In this document: positions 15,201 through 24,743 of the stretch, piece after piece
How the letters are laid out: each line of letters starts with the position of its first letter
Numbering within the stretch: position 1 is the first letter of the stretch
Assembly (NCBI RefSeq): GCF_020882245.1
Contig: NW_026869996.1
Location: forward strand, 4,077,592-4,141,591
Origin: Rhopalosiphum padi
Taxonomy: Eukaryota; Arthropoda; Insecta; Hemiptera; Aphididae
Direction of reading: 5' to 3'
Length of the DNA stretch: 64,000 nucleotides
The notes under the pieces: generated by a model
What the model saw: the letters and a program-made list of their open reading frames with translations, nothing else
Told to the model about the DNA's origin: nothing
The model's database searches: none
Translations under genes and position numbers: made by a program

Positions 15201-16556
15201 TGAGGAAAAATGTTAAATTTAATTTATTTGATGGATTTAAATTGATTTTTATGGGGTTTTTTGATGAATTAATGGATTTTTGAATAAATTTTAAGGAAAT
15301 TTATGTTTTTTAATAATTTATTATGGGGGTTTGTTAAGGAAAAATGTTAAATTTAATTTATTTGATGGATTTAAATTGGTTTTTATGGGGTTTTTTGATG
15401 AATTAATGGTTTTTTTTATAAATTTTAAGGAAACTTCTAGTTTTTAATAATTTATAATGGGGGTTACTATGGAAAAATGTTAAATTTAATTTATTAGTTG
15501 GATTTAAATCGGTTTTTATGGGGTTTTTTGATGAATTAATGGTTTTTTTTATAAATTTTAAGGAAACTTCTAGTTTTTAATAATTTATAATGGGGGTTAC
15601 TATGGAAAAATGTTAAATTTAATTTATTAGTTGGATTTAAATCGGTTATTATCGGGGATTGTTAAGGAATTATTGTTATTTTTAAGGATTTTTATTAAAT
15701 TTTAAGGAAACTTCTAGTTTTTAATAATTTATAATGGGGGTTAGTATGGAAAAATGTTAAATTTAAATTATTTGATGGATTTAAATCGGTTATTATGGGG
15801 TTTTTTGATGAATTAATGGTATTTTTAATAAATTTTAAGGAAATTTCTGGTTTTTAATAATTTATTATGGGGTTTTGTTGAGGAAAAATGTTAAATTTAA
15901 TTTATTTGATGGATTTAAATTGATTTTTATGGGGTTTTTTGATGAATTAATGGATTTTTGAATAAATTTTAAGGAAATTTATGGTTTTTAATAATTTATT
16001 ATGGGGGTTTGTTAAGGAAAAATGTTAAATTTAATTTATTTGATGGATTTAAATTGGTTTTTATGGGGTTTTTTGATGAATTAATGGTTTTTTTTATAAA
16101 TTTTAAGGAAACTTCTAGTTTTTAATAATTTATAATGGCGGTTACTATGGAAAAATGTTAAATTTAATTTATTAGTTGGATTTAAATCGGTCATTATGGG
16201 GGATTGTTAAGGAATTATTGTTATTTTTAAGGATTTTTATTAAATTTTAAGGAAAATTCTAGTTTTTAATAATTTATAATGGGGGTTAGTATGGAAAAAT
16301 GTTAAATTTAATTTATTTGATGGATTTAAATCGGTTATTATCGGGGATTGTTAAGGAATTATTGTTATTTTTAAGGATTTTTATTAAATTTTAAGGAAAC
16401 TTCTAGTTTTTAATAATTTATAATGGGGGTTAGTATGGAAAAATGTTAAATTTAAATTATTTGATGGATTTAAATCGGTTATTATGGGGTTTTTTGATGA
16501 ATTAATTGTTTTTTTTATAAATTTTTAGGAAACTTCTAGTTTTTAATAATTTATAA
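9230..16556 (+). repeat. two copies of a 3.66 kb higher-order repeat
   Basis: The rare variant GGGGGTAAGTATGG recurs at 9230, 12892 and 16557, and the rare AAGGGTTTTTATT recurs at 9457, 13119 and 16784. Both markers give spacings of 3,662 and 3,665 bp. The order of variant monomers between the markers is the same in both copies, so a block of roughly 27 monomers was amplified as a unit. An earlier copy (5998 to 9230) is 430 bp shorter, about three 144 bp type C monomers, and has only one type C monomer where the later copies have a run of them. Confidence 0.85.
9710..9765 (+). repeat. recombinant type C / type A satellite monomer
   Basis: The first part is type C (GGGGGATTGTTAAGGAATT, then GTTATTTTTA). 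It switches to the type A ending ATAAATTTTAAGGAAATTTC and so lacks the AAGGATTTTTATT segment of type C. The same junction recurs near 13400, 17070, 18305, 25390, 26630, 27730 and 28965. It therefore arose once, by unequal exchange between variants, and was then spread with the higher-order repeats on both sides of the Helitron. Confidence 0.75.
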
Positions 16557-19500
16557 TGGGGGTAAGTATGGAAAAATGTTAAATTTAATTTATTTGATGG
16601 ATTTAAATTGGTTTTTATGGGGTTTTTTGACGAAATAATGGTTTTTTTAATAAATTTTAAGGAAATTTCTGGTTTTTAATAATTTAGTATGGGGTTTTGT
16701 TAAGGAAAAATGTTAAATTTAATTTATTAGTTGGATTTAAATCGGTTATTATGGGGGATTGTTAAGGAATTATTGTTATTTTTAAGGGTTTTTATTAAAT
16801 TTTAAGGAAACTTCTAGTTTTTAATAATTTATAATGGGGGTTACTATGGAAAAATGTTAAATTTAATTAATTGGTTGGATTTAAATCGGTTATTATGGGG
16901 GATTGTTAAGGAATTATTGTTATTTTTAAGGATTTTTATTAAATTTTAAGGAAACTTCTAGTTTTTAATAATGTATAATGGGGGTTAGTATGGAAAAATG
17001 TTAAATTTAATTTATTAGTTGGATTTAAATCGGTTATTATGGGGGATTGTTAAGGAATTATTGTTATTTTTAATAAATTTTAAGGAAATTTCTGGTTTTT
17101 AATAATTAAGTATGGGGTTTTGTTAAGGAATAATGTTAAATTTAATTTATTTGATGGATTTAAAATGGTTTTTATGGGGTTTTTTGATGAATTAATGGTT
17201 TTTTTTATAAATTTTAAGGAAACTTCTAGTTTTTAATAATTTATAATGGGGGTTAGTATGAAAAATGTTAAATTTAATTTATTTGATGGATTTAAATCGG
17301 TTATTATGGGGTTTTTTTTATGAATTAATGGTATTTTTAATAAATTTTAAGGAAATTTCTGGTTTTTAATAATTTATTATGGGGTTTTGTTGAGGAAAAA
17401 ATGTTAAATTTAATTTATTTGATGGATTTAAATTGGTTTTTATGGGGTTTTTTGATGAATTAATGGTTTTTTTTATAAATTTTAAGGAAACTTCTAGTTT
17501 TTAATAATTTATAATGGGGGTTACTATGGAAAAATGTTAAATTTAATTTATTGGTTGGATTTAAATCGGTTATTATGGGGGATTGTTAAGGAATTATTGT
17601 TATTTTTAAGGATTTTTATTAAATTTTAAGGAAACTTCTAGTTTTTAATAATTTATAATGGGTGTTACTATGGAAAAATTGTTAAATTTAATTTATTTGA
17701 TGGATTTAAATTGGTTTTTATGGGGTTTTTTGATGAATTAATTGTTTTTTTTATAAATTTTTAGGAAACTTCTAGTTTTTAATAATTTATAATGGGGGTA
17801 AGTATGGAAAAATGTTAAATTTAATTTATTTGATGGATTTAAATTGGTTTTTATGGGGTTTTTTGACGAAATAATGGTTTTTTTAATAAATTTTAAGGAA
17901 ATTTCTGGTTTTTAATAATTTAGTATGGGGTTTTGTTAAGGAAAAATGTTAAATTTAATTTATTAGTTGGATTTAAATCGGTTATTATGGGGGATTGTTA
18001 AGGAATTATTGTTATTTTTAAGGGTTTTTATTAAATTTTAAGGAAACTTCTAGTTTTTAATAATTTATAATGGGGGTTACTATGGAAAAATGTTAAATTT
18101 AATTAATTGGTTGGATTTAAATCGGTTATTATGGGGGATTGTTAAGGAATTATTGTTATTTTTAAGGATTTTTATTAAATTTTAAGGAAACTTCTAGTTT
18201 TTAATAATGTATAATGGGGGTTAGTATGGAAAAATGTTAAATTTAATTTATTAGTTGGATTTAAATCGGTTATTATGGGGGATTGTTAAGGAATTATTGT
18301 TATTTTTAATAAATTTTAAGGAAATTTCTGGTTTTTTAATAATTAAGTATGGGGTTTTGTTAAGGAATAATGTTAAATTTAATTTATTTGATGGATTTAA
18401 AATGGTTTTTATGGGGTTTTTTGATGAATTAATGGTTTTTTTTATAAATTTTAAGGAAACTTCTAGTTTTTAATAATTTATAATGGGGGTTACTATGGAA
18501 AAATGTTAAATTTAATTTATTTGATGGATTTAAATTGGTTTTTATGGGGTTTTTTGAAGAAATAATGGTTTTTTTTAATAAATTTTAAGGAAATTTCTGG
18601 TTTTTAATAATTTATTATGGAGTTTTGTTAAGGAAAAATGTTAAATTTAATTTATTTGATGGATTTAAATTGGTTTTTATGGGGTTTTTTGATGAATTAA
18701 TGGTTTTTTTTATAAATTTTAAGGAAACTTCTAGTTTTTAATAATTTATAATGGGGGTTACTATGGAAAAATGTTAAATTTAATTTATTTGTTGGATTTA
18801 AATCGGTTATTATGGGGGATTGTTAAGGAATTATTGTTATTTTTAAGGATTTTTATTAAATTTTAAGGAAACTTATAGTTTTTAATAATTTATAATGGGG
18901 ATTAGTATCGAAAAATGTTAAATTTAATTTATTTGATGGATTTAAATTGGTTTTTATGGGGTTTTTTGATGAATTAATTGTTTTTTTTATAAATTTTAAG
19001 GAAACTTCTAGTTTTTAATAATTTATAATGGGGGTTAGTATGGAAAAATGTTAAATTTAATTTATTTGATGGATTTAAATTGGTTATTATGGGGTTTTTT
19101 TGACGAAATAATGGTTTTTTTAATAAATTTTAAGGAAATTTATGGTTTTTAATAATTTATTATGGGGGTTTGTTAAGGAAAAATGTTAAATTTAATTTAT
19201 TTGATGGATTTAAATTGGTTTTTATGGGGTTTTTTGATGAATTAATGGTATTTTTAATAAATTTTAAGGAATTTTCTGGTTTTTAATAATTTAGTATGGG
19301 GTTTTGTTAAGGAAAAATGTTAAATTTAATTTATTTGATGGATTTAAAATGGTTTTTATGGGGTTTTTTGATGAATTAATGGTTTTTTTTATAAATTTTA
19401 AGGAAACTTCTAGTTTTTAATAATTTATAATGGGGGTTACTATGGAAAAATGTTAAATTTAATTTATTGGTTGGATTTAAATCGGTTATTATGGGGGATT

Positions 19501-19704
19501 GTTAAGGAATTATTGTTATTTTTAAGGATTTTTATTAAATTTTAAGGAAACTTCTAGTTTTTAATAATTTATAATGGGGGTTAGTATGGAAAAATGTTAA
19601 ATTTAATTTATTTGATGGATTTAAATTGGTTTTTATGGGGTTTTTTGACGAAATAATGGTTTTTTTAATAAATTTTAAGGAAATTTCTGATTTTTAATAA
19701 TTAA

Positions 19705-19733
19705 CTAGCAGACCCGGTGAACTCCGTTTCGCC
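19705..19733 (-). other. Helitron 3' terminus: hairpin and CTAG end
   Basis: Minus strand reads GGCGAAACGGAGTTCACC, then GGGTCTG, then CTAG at 19705-19708, followed by the host T. GGCGAA(A)C and GTTCACC can pair around a GGA loop (plus 19716-19722 with 19726-19733). The pairing has one C-A mismatch on the minus strand (G-T wobble on the plus) and one unpaired A. In Helitrons this palindrome marks the transposition stop. Confidence 0.88.
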
Positions 19734-19891
19734 ACCAGATTCGTTTTATGTAACATTTCGTTTGGTGATTAAAAGATAAAGAAAAAAAAATTTTTTTGTT
19801 ATATATTTGAAAAGGAAAATATTTATTTCATTTCACAACAGTAATAAATTCATTTCAATTACCTACTAAAATGAAGTGTTATTTAATTGTT
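19734..19891 (-). other. RepHel 3' untranslated and Helitron 3' subterminal region
   Basis: Noncoding AT-rich DNA from the stop codon to the terminal hairpin, with runs of A and T on the minus strand. It contains the poly(A) signal listed separately. No second gene is seen. Confidence 0.7.
19822..19827 (-). terminator. polyadenylation signal AATAAA
   Basis: Minus-strand GAAATAAATATT lies about 65 nt past the RepHel stop and inside the element. It is a canonical signal in the right place. AT-rich context lowers certainty. Confidence 0.55.
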
Positions 19892-22800
19892 TCATTGTAG
19901 TGCTCTTTGGTAAACCACATTTTTTGTTTTTTGGTCTGACGTTAACACAAACAAAGCGGATGGTTTCCCAACTCGTGAACACGCAACGTATAACTGTCCA
20001 TGTGAAAAACAATGATTTTCCAAATTTATCCCGCAAACACTAAGCGATTGGCCTTGCGACTTATTAATTGTCATTGCGAACGCAAGGCGAACTGGGAATT
20101 GCAATCGTTTGAAGTCAAACGGAAGATCAGTCGGAATCATTGGTATTCGAGGAATACATACATTTTCACCTGCGTACTTTCCGTTAATAATGGTTGCCTC
20201 AATTAAATTCGGCATAAGTCTCTTTACCGAAAGTCGAGTACCGTTGCAAAGTCGCGGTGGATTCAAATTACGCAGTATCAAAATAACTGTACCTGTGTCT
20301 GGTATCTCCAGAGAGTTCAAAAACTCCGTTGGATAATTTACTACATCATCGGGATTTGTTATTGAATCAACGGATTTGTATGTCACCAAATCGCCAGCAA
20401 TTTTTGATTGAATGGTGAAATTCAGTGCGTGGACATCATTATTCTTTGCTGCAAGAATTGCTCGTTGACTTAACCAAGCATAATTCTTATAATTCTCACT
20501 AATGTTTGGGAAAACATTTTCAATAAGAACTAATTGAGTGTCTACAAATCGGCAAAAGTCGTTGGTAAGAGTAATTAATCCAGATGTCGCATCAACTGGG
20601 ACTTTTCCATTTCCAAGATCTAACAATTGTTTGGAAAATTGTGCAGCACTTTGATCATTTTGAAGTTGAACTCTCATATTAGTGGTTAGCGATAATGTTT
20701 TTACGTTATTCCATAAAGGTGATGCCTTTAGGCAAGCATTCAATTCATCTGCAGGCGTTCCACGGGGAACTACTGGCAACGTCTGCCTGAAATCGCATGC
20801 CAACAATATCATCAAGCCGCCAAAGATGTTGTTATTTCTCCGAAGATCCTTCAGTGTGAAGTTAAGTGCTTCAAGTGATTTCTTATGTGCCATTGTGCAC
20901 TCATCCCAAACAATGAGCTTGCATTGCATTAACAATTTTCCAATTGCACTGGATCGGGAAATATTGCACGTTGGAGTATCAATTGTGTTTAAATTGAGTG
21001 GCAACTTAAGCGCAGAATGTGCAGTACGACCGCCATCTAGAAGAGTCGCCGCAATTCCAGATGATGCTAACGCCAAAGCTATGTCACATCTTGATCGAAT
21101 AGTGGCCAAAATCAATGAAATGACAAATGTTTTCCCTGTTCCTCCAGGTGCATCCAGGAAGAATAGACCACCAGTATTATTGTCCACCGCTTGCATTAAT
21201 GTTTTGTATACTTGTTTTTGCTGTTCATTCAGCAACGGAACATTATTTCTAACGAATTCCTGCAATGTATCAACATTGTATTGCAGCTCTCGATTTAATT
21301 CTTGGTTGAATGCATCGTGCATCGATCGATTTGGCGCAATCATTCCTACTTCAATCAGTAGCTTGTTTGCAATAGTCAAGCATTGATCCTCAATCAGAAT
21401 CAATCCTTCATTGTAGATTTCATCGGTTATTTGGATGTCAGGATTATTCGTTTGAATACGCAAGCGATGCAAGATATCTTCACATATGGCGTCTTTGTAT
21501 TTGTTCCATAACTGAATTGGTTGTGAAGGAAAACATGTGGTGATGATAATTGCGAACAGCGTTCGTATTTGGTACGCATTTGATGAAACAACTGAATCTG
21601 CAAGTGTTAAATCCCAATGAGAATCGTTCTCCAGCAAACCCAATAGTTGACATGCTTCTCGATATGTTTGGCATTGGTGGCCATTCACAGTTTTCAAATG
21701 CGCAAATGATTTCGGTCCACGTACATTTACTAACAGCAGTCGCAAATAAAAACATTCATCGTTTCTAGGATGAACAGTGTACATACGACCTAGTGCATCA
21801 GTTGAAAACACCTGTGGCCAGTCTGGAACTGGGGTTCCTTGTTTGCGACGTTGGAATTTCTTTGTTGATTGATTCCAAGTGTAATACTTGGGCATTTCAA
21901 CGTACATCAGCGTCGCTGCGAATGGATCTGCTTCACACATTGCAAAGAAGCTAGTCAATGTTGTCGATGGTGGTCTCTCAGCTCGTTGTGCCGCATTAGC
22001 CTCAGTGAAGTAAACTCTTTGGCCATTTTCCAAATGCACTGCTAAATGTACAACTGTGGGATATCTTTCATGAATTTGAAATGACAATAATCGCCACAGT
22101 GCTTCATTAGTACTGACGTATCTGCCCATTTGGAAGTTGCTGATTTCGTCATTCACATTTTCCGACGCAATACCAAACACAGCCATGTCGCTGCCTTTTG
22201 TGACGTACTTGCACAAATATTTGATTGATTTGGCCGAATGACAACTCTCAACGTTTGCATGTGTTTCGAAAATTCGTGATAGCAGCGGGCAATATGGTAC
22301 AATGAATTCATTTCCGATCTCAATCTCTTGATTTTGAACTTTAACTTTGATAGTTCGACCGTTATCTTCTTTTGAACGCCGACGATAAACTGGATATCCA
22401 TCGTTCCCTGTGACTGTTTCAGCAACTAACGGTCGCGGATATCGTTTTGTGCACTTTCCATCAGCCATGCAAGGCGATAATGGATTTAATGCACCGCACG
22501 GTCCATGCACCATCTGTGTCGTCACAATGTCGTGTAGACGGGGATCAGTGACTGGATCAGGAATTTCAGCTGATATGATGTCATCCACTTCATTTGAATG
22601 TAATTTGTTCAGCAACCAAATTAGGATATGAGCATGCGGTAGTCCACGCTTCTGCCATTCCACCGAGTACATATAACAACGTGTGTCACCAAAAACTCGA
22701 TACTTAGTAAGCACATCCATCATAACCTTGAGTTTTTGCTGAAATACTCTGGCGATTATGTCATGGCGATCTTGCGGTTTTTGACCCGGTTCCAACTCGC

Positions 22801-23199
22801 GTTCAATTTCCGTCCACTTCGGATTGCATGTGACCGTAATAAATAAATCCGGAGTTCCATAATTTCGCACGTACGTCATAGCGTCTTGAGCGTATTCGTG
22901 CATGTGGCGTGGGCTTCCGATATAAGTTGATGGGAGAATCGTCAGTCGTCCAATATTCTGAACATCACCATCTGAATGAATAGCATCACGCAAGTGTATA
23001 TAGTCCTCAGATCGTAGCTTTGGCTGATTGAATCTGATGAACGCTAAACGTTCGGTCTCGACTTTGACATACATGTCAACAGCGAATTGCTGGAATAGCC
23101 GACCGCACTTCAGAATGACATTCTCCTCATGTGTACGAATCATCATACGATACGCATAGTAATTCATTGCGCTTAGATTTTTATTATTCGTTGATACTC
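19892..23199 (-). CDS. RepHel exon 3: Rep (HUH) and PIF1-like helicase domains
   Basis: Codes residues 328-1429 and the stop. It carries all catalytic motifs: HUH histidines 516 and 518, tyrosines 655 and 659, Walker A Lys 1017, Walker B Asp-Glu 1093-1094, and motifs V and VI near the C terminus. The open frame extends upstream to a TTG at 23239, but that part is intron 2. The C terminus VVYQRALQ follows motif VI by about 26 residues, the usual ending of this family, so the gene is not truncated. Confidence 0.95.
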
Positions 23200-24393
23200 C
23201 TGAAAATGCAAAATTAAATGAATTGTTAATGGAAACCAATAAAAGTAATAATGGAAATAATTAGTGTGTGAATATTGTACCTGTAATTGGATCGACCATC
23301 TTCAACGTGATGTCGTATCCGTCTTGCCCTTGCCAATAAATGATTGGATATTGTAACGCATCGTACAAACGATGTGTCTCGTTTACACGATGCATGATAT
23401 TGCTTCTTCGCTGAACGACAATGTCTCGTGATTTAGTTGGATCGCCAACAATAATTGCAGCAACATCATTAACGGTGGGTGCATTGAATCTTCGCACATG
23501 TTCACCTGTCGGAGTACAATCCGCTCTTATGACAAATTTGTGCGTATCCGATGGCATTCGTTCCAATGCTGTTTTGAACATATTAACCACAGCATTATTA
23601 GCGTGAAAAAATGCTTGCAACTGTTCAATAATTCGTCTCTTTAACTGTTGTGCTCCCTGTATATTGCACCGCACGTTCAGCTGATCCACCATCGACGAAA
23701 TGAAATATATTTGCAGAAATTGATGCGGTTCATCTGGTGTTGGCACCATTGAACCATGCAAATGATATATTTGACCTTGTATCTGTAATTGCAAATAATC
23801 ATTAAAATTTGTTCATGAATACATTGTAAATCGTGTGATGGTGTAGTGTGTGGTGTATATGAAGTTGTTATGTGTTGCAATTATGTGTTGGTTATGTGTG
23901 TTGTATCTTTTACCTTGCAAGTCGGCATGAAGCCGCCTTCTCGAATGATATTAGCTCCAAAGGAAGTCATGCGAAAGCAGTTATTGTATTCAAGGATGTG
24001 TTGAAGAAAATGGCTGGAATCGGGATCACTTCCATCAAACAATGTTTTCAGTGGCTGTGGTGGTGTAAGTAATGGATCCAGTTTGACTTTTCCACTTGCG
24101 CAGCACAATCCAACCGTTTCTCTTTTGAACTTTACCGCATTGCAATATCGGCATATAGTCGTCATTCGTCCAATATCCAAATTTTCATCATCACTGTAGT
24201 TCGCAGTGGGATCATATTGGAATGCCAAGCGATTGTATGATGCCAATGATCTTCGTGTGCTCACGCGATGTCTCAATCGGTCATTTTCTCTTATTATATT
24301 TTGTCTTTCTTCTCTTAAGTTCCTTGAATAGACTTGTTGCTGGCTTGCATGTCTTGTGCGGCGGCCGATGTTCGCACGTCGTTCTCTAGGCAT
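19892..24393 (-). CDS. Helitron Rep-helicase transposase (RepHel), three exons
   Basis: Spliced model join(23914-24393, 23281-23782, 19892-23199), minus strand, 4,290 nt, 1,429 residues plus stop, with no frameshift or internal stop. The protein nicks and joins DNA with its Rep domain and unwinds it with its helicase to move the element by rolling circle; it would act in the nucleus. Visible in order: basic N terminus; Cys cluster CRYC..CC (81-98); Helitron-like N-terminal domain with MNYYAYRMMIR (339-349); Rep motif DLFITVTCNPKW (445-456); HUH motif LPHAHILIWL with His 516 and 518; two-tyrosine motif YLCKY with Tyr 655 and 659; PIF1-like SF1 helicase from about 984, Walker A GGTGKT (1013-1018), Walker B DE (1093-1094), motif V TINKSQGQSL (1371-1380), motif VI YVACSR (1398-1403). 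The length fits compact animal Helitrons. No extra OTU protease or AP endonuclease domain. Motif III reads ACDFRQTLPV, with Cys 1129 where Gly is usual. Start ATG 24393 has A at -3. Confidence 0.94.
23200..23280 (-). other. RepHel intron 2 (81 nt)
   Basis: Donor ACAG|GTACAATATT and acceptor GCATTTTCAG|GAGTATC. Splicing rebuilds Gly 328 across the junction and gives DPITGVSTNNKNLSAMNYY, which reads as an unbroken Helitron N-terminal domain. The length is typical of short arthropod introns. Confidence 0.9.
23281..23782 (-). CDS. RepHel exon 2
   Basis: Codes residues 161-327 and the first base of codon 328, from IQGQIYHLHGSMVPTP to VDPITG. It contains the conserved-looking HQFLQIYFISS segment and the run up to the Helitron-like N-terminal domain. 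No ATG begins this frame; an upstream TTG at 23794 lies in the intron and is not a start. The exon ends in phase 1 at ATTACAG|GTACAATA. Confidence 0.9.
23783..23913 (-). other. RepHel intron 1 (131 nt)
   Basis: Donor AAG|GTAAAAGA and acceptor TTTGCAATTACAG|ATACAAGG, both canonical GT-AG. Splicing joins MPTCK directly to IQGQIYHLHGS in phase 0, a continuous Helitron-like sequence. The intron is AT-rich and carries stops. Confidence 0.9.
23914..24393 (-). CDS. RepHel exon 1: N-terminal Cys-rich part
   Basis: Codes residues 1-160, from MPRERRANIGRRTRHA to MPTCK. The first 60 residues are rich in Arg and Gln, typical of insect-type Helitron proteins (family recollection, not searched). Cysteines 81, 84, 97 and 98 followed by GKVKL make the probable zinc-binding cluster found at the N terminus of Helitron proteins. 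The exon ends in phase 0 at CAAG|GTAAAA. Reading on into the intron adds only 10 residues before a stop, which is why the unspliced frame stops near 23881. Confidence 0.9.
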
Positions 24394-24409
24394 TTTGGAC
24401 TATGGACAT
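24386..24409 (-). other. short upstream ORF overlapping the RepHel start
   Basis: ATG at 24409 opens seven codons ending TAG at 24386-24388, in a different frame from RepHel and overlapping its ATG at 24393. Both start codons have A at -3. If transcribed it could lower RepHel translation. It may be coincidental. Confidence 0.3.
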
Positions 24410-24716
24410 AGTGTTGAATTTAACTTCAAATGCACGATCCATATAATTTACAATAAATGAAATTAACTGAACAGAGAATAATGATATCTGTCACACACTT
24501 TATCACGCACCGTTGCTATTGGTTTGAAGTACATGCTATGTATAATAGATGGCGCTGTATGTGAAAAACGATTTCCCCACTTTTCTGTTGAATTTTTCCT
24601 GAATTTTCCAGAATTTTCTTTGCTATAAACCTCACGGAGCCCAAGACCTTTCCAACGAATGCAAAACCGTGGAAATCGGTTCGTGCGTTCTGGAGTTATA
24701 GCGTCAGGGAGGAAAA
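24394..24716 (-). promoter_or_regulatory. Helitron 5' noncoding leader / probable promoter region
   Basis: About 320 bp between the 5' end of the element and the RepHel ATG. On the minus strand it holds CTGACGCTATAACTCCAGAA, a stretch rich in AATTTTC repeats, the plus-strand motif TAGATGGCGCTGT (24546-24558) and AT-rich leader. No other open frame of note. As the only noncoding DNA upstream of the gene it should contain the promoter; that is inferred from position. Confidence 0.5.
24465..24506 (-). promoter_or_regulatory. candidate core promoter (TATA-like plus initiator)
   Basis: The minus strand has TGATAAAG near 24498-24505 and, about 30 bp further on, TTCAGTT (24465-24471), which fits the arthropod initiator TCAGT. 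This would start a leader of about 75 nt before the ATG at 24393. It is a short-motif match only and may be chance in AT-rich DNA. Confidence 0.22.
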
Positions 24717-24743
24717 CCGGACTTATTTTTATATAATAGAAGA
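24717..24743 (-). other. Helitron 5' terminus
   Basis: On the minus strand the element opens TCTTCTATTATATAAA and then runs through AAGTCCGG into a GC-richer subterminal part. The host base before it is A. It starts with TC as the family requires and is the expected first nick site of the Rep domain. Confidence 0.88.

Larger units (their letters stand above)
1..19704 (+). repeat. AT-rich satellite array, left block
   Basis: Head-to-tail tandem array with all monomers in one orientation. TTAAGG recurs at 820 and 954, giving a 134 bp monomer. The variants differ at a few diagnostic sites: type A reads CTGGTTTTTAATAATTTATT; type B reads CTTCTAGTTTTTAATAATTT and then GGGGGTTACTATGG; type C has GGGGATTGTTAAGGAATTATT and is about 144 bp long. 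Hand count of 820-953 gives 26 G and 1 C, so about 20% GC with almost all of it G on this strand. No gene, RNA gene or other element is visible in the block. It ends at the Helitron, which splits a monomer at 19704/19705. A centromeric or pericentromeric role is possible from the structure but not shown. Confidence 0.98.
19705..24743 (-). mobile_element. Helitron (rolling-circle transposon), apparently full length and autonomous
   Basis: Class II Helitron of 5,039 bp. On the minus strand it begins TCTTCTATTATATAAA and ends GGGTCTGCTAG, matching the family rule of 5'-TC and CTRR-3'. It lies between A (5' side) and T (3' side) with no target-site duplication. The limits are confirmed by empty copies of the same satellite variant at 25979, 27214 and 28305, which read AATTAATATGGGG; removing 19705-24743 restores that sequence exactly. 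A hairpin lies 7 nt before the terminal CTAG. One spliced gene for a Rep-helicase occupies most of the element. Base composition is clearly richer in C and G than the surrounding satellite, as expected for an invader. Confidence 0.97.

Noticed and set aside
18255..18473. Open frame of 72 codons inside the satellite (similar ones at 45120-45305 and 48404-48589)
   Set aside because: These are chance frames in a repeat whose period (134 or 144 bp) does not keep frame from unit to unit in the 134 bp class. Composition is only low-complexity Phe, Leu, Ile, Asn, Lys, and other copies of the same monomers carry stops.
1..19704. Satellite as telomeric repeat, from the frequent TTAAGG and occasional TTTAGG
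   Set aside because: These words occur once or a few times per 134 bp unit and are not tandem TTAGG or TTTAGGG.
20682..21386. 234-codon plus-strand open frame opposite the helicase domain, and other shorter frames within 20012-24072
   Set aside because: Shadows of the RepHel coding sequence. The minus-strand product has all the family motifs and the plus-strand product has none that I recognise.
19892..23239. TTG at 23239 or 23794 as translation starts of separate proteins
   Set aside because: Both lie within introns next to acceptor sites, and a eukaryotic gene would not start there. The ATG at 24393 starts the joined frame.
23200..23280. Treating the RepHel breaks as frameshifts or pseudogene damage
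   Set aside because: Canonical splice sites at both breaks restore frame and family sequence exactly, so introns are the simpler explanation.
24644..24660. CENP-B-box-like TTCGTTGGAAA on the minus strand in the Helitron leader
   Set aside because: It matches the first part of the box but lacks the required CGGG, and lies in the transposon and not in the satellite monomer. No box is seen in the C-poor satellite.
19705..24743. Satellite derived from Helitron sequence, or the reverse
   Set aside because: By eye no monomer-like stretch occurs inside the element and the base composition differs strongly. The element simply interrupts a monomer.
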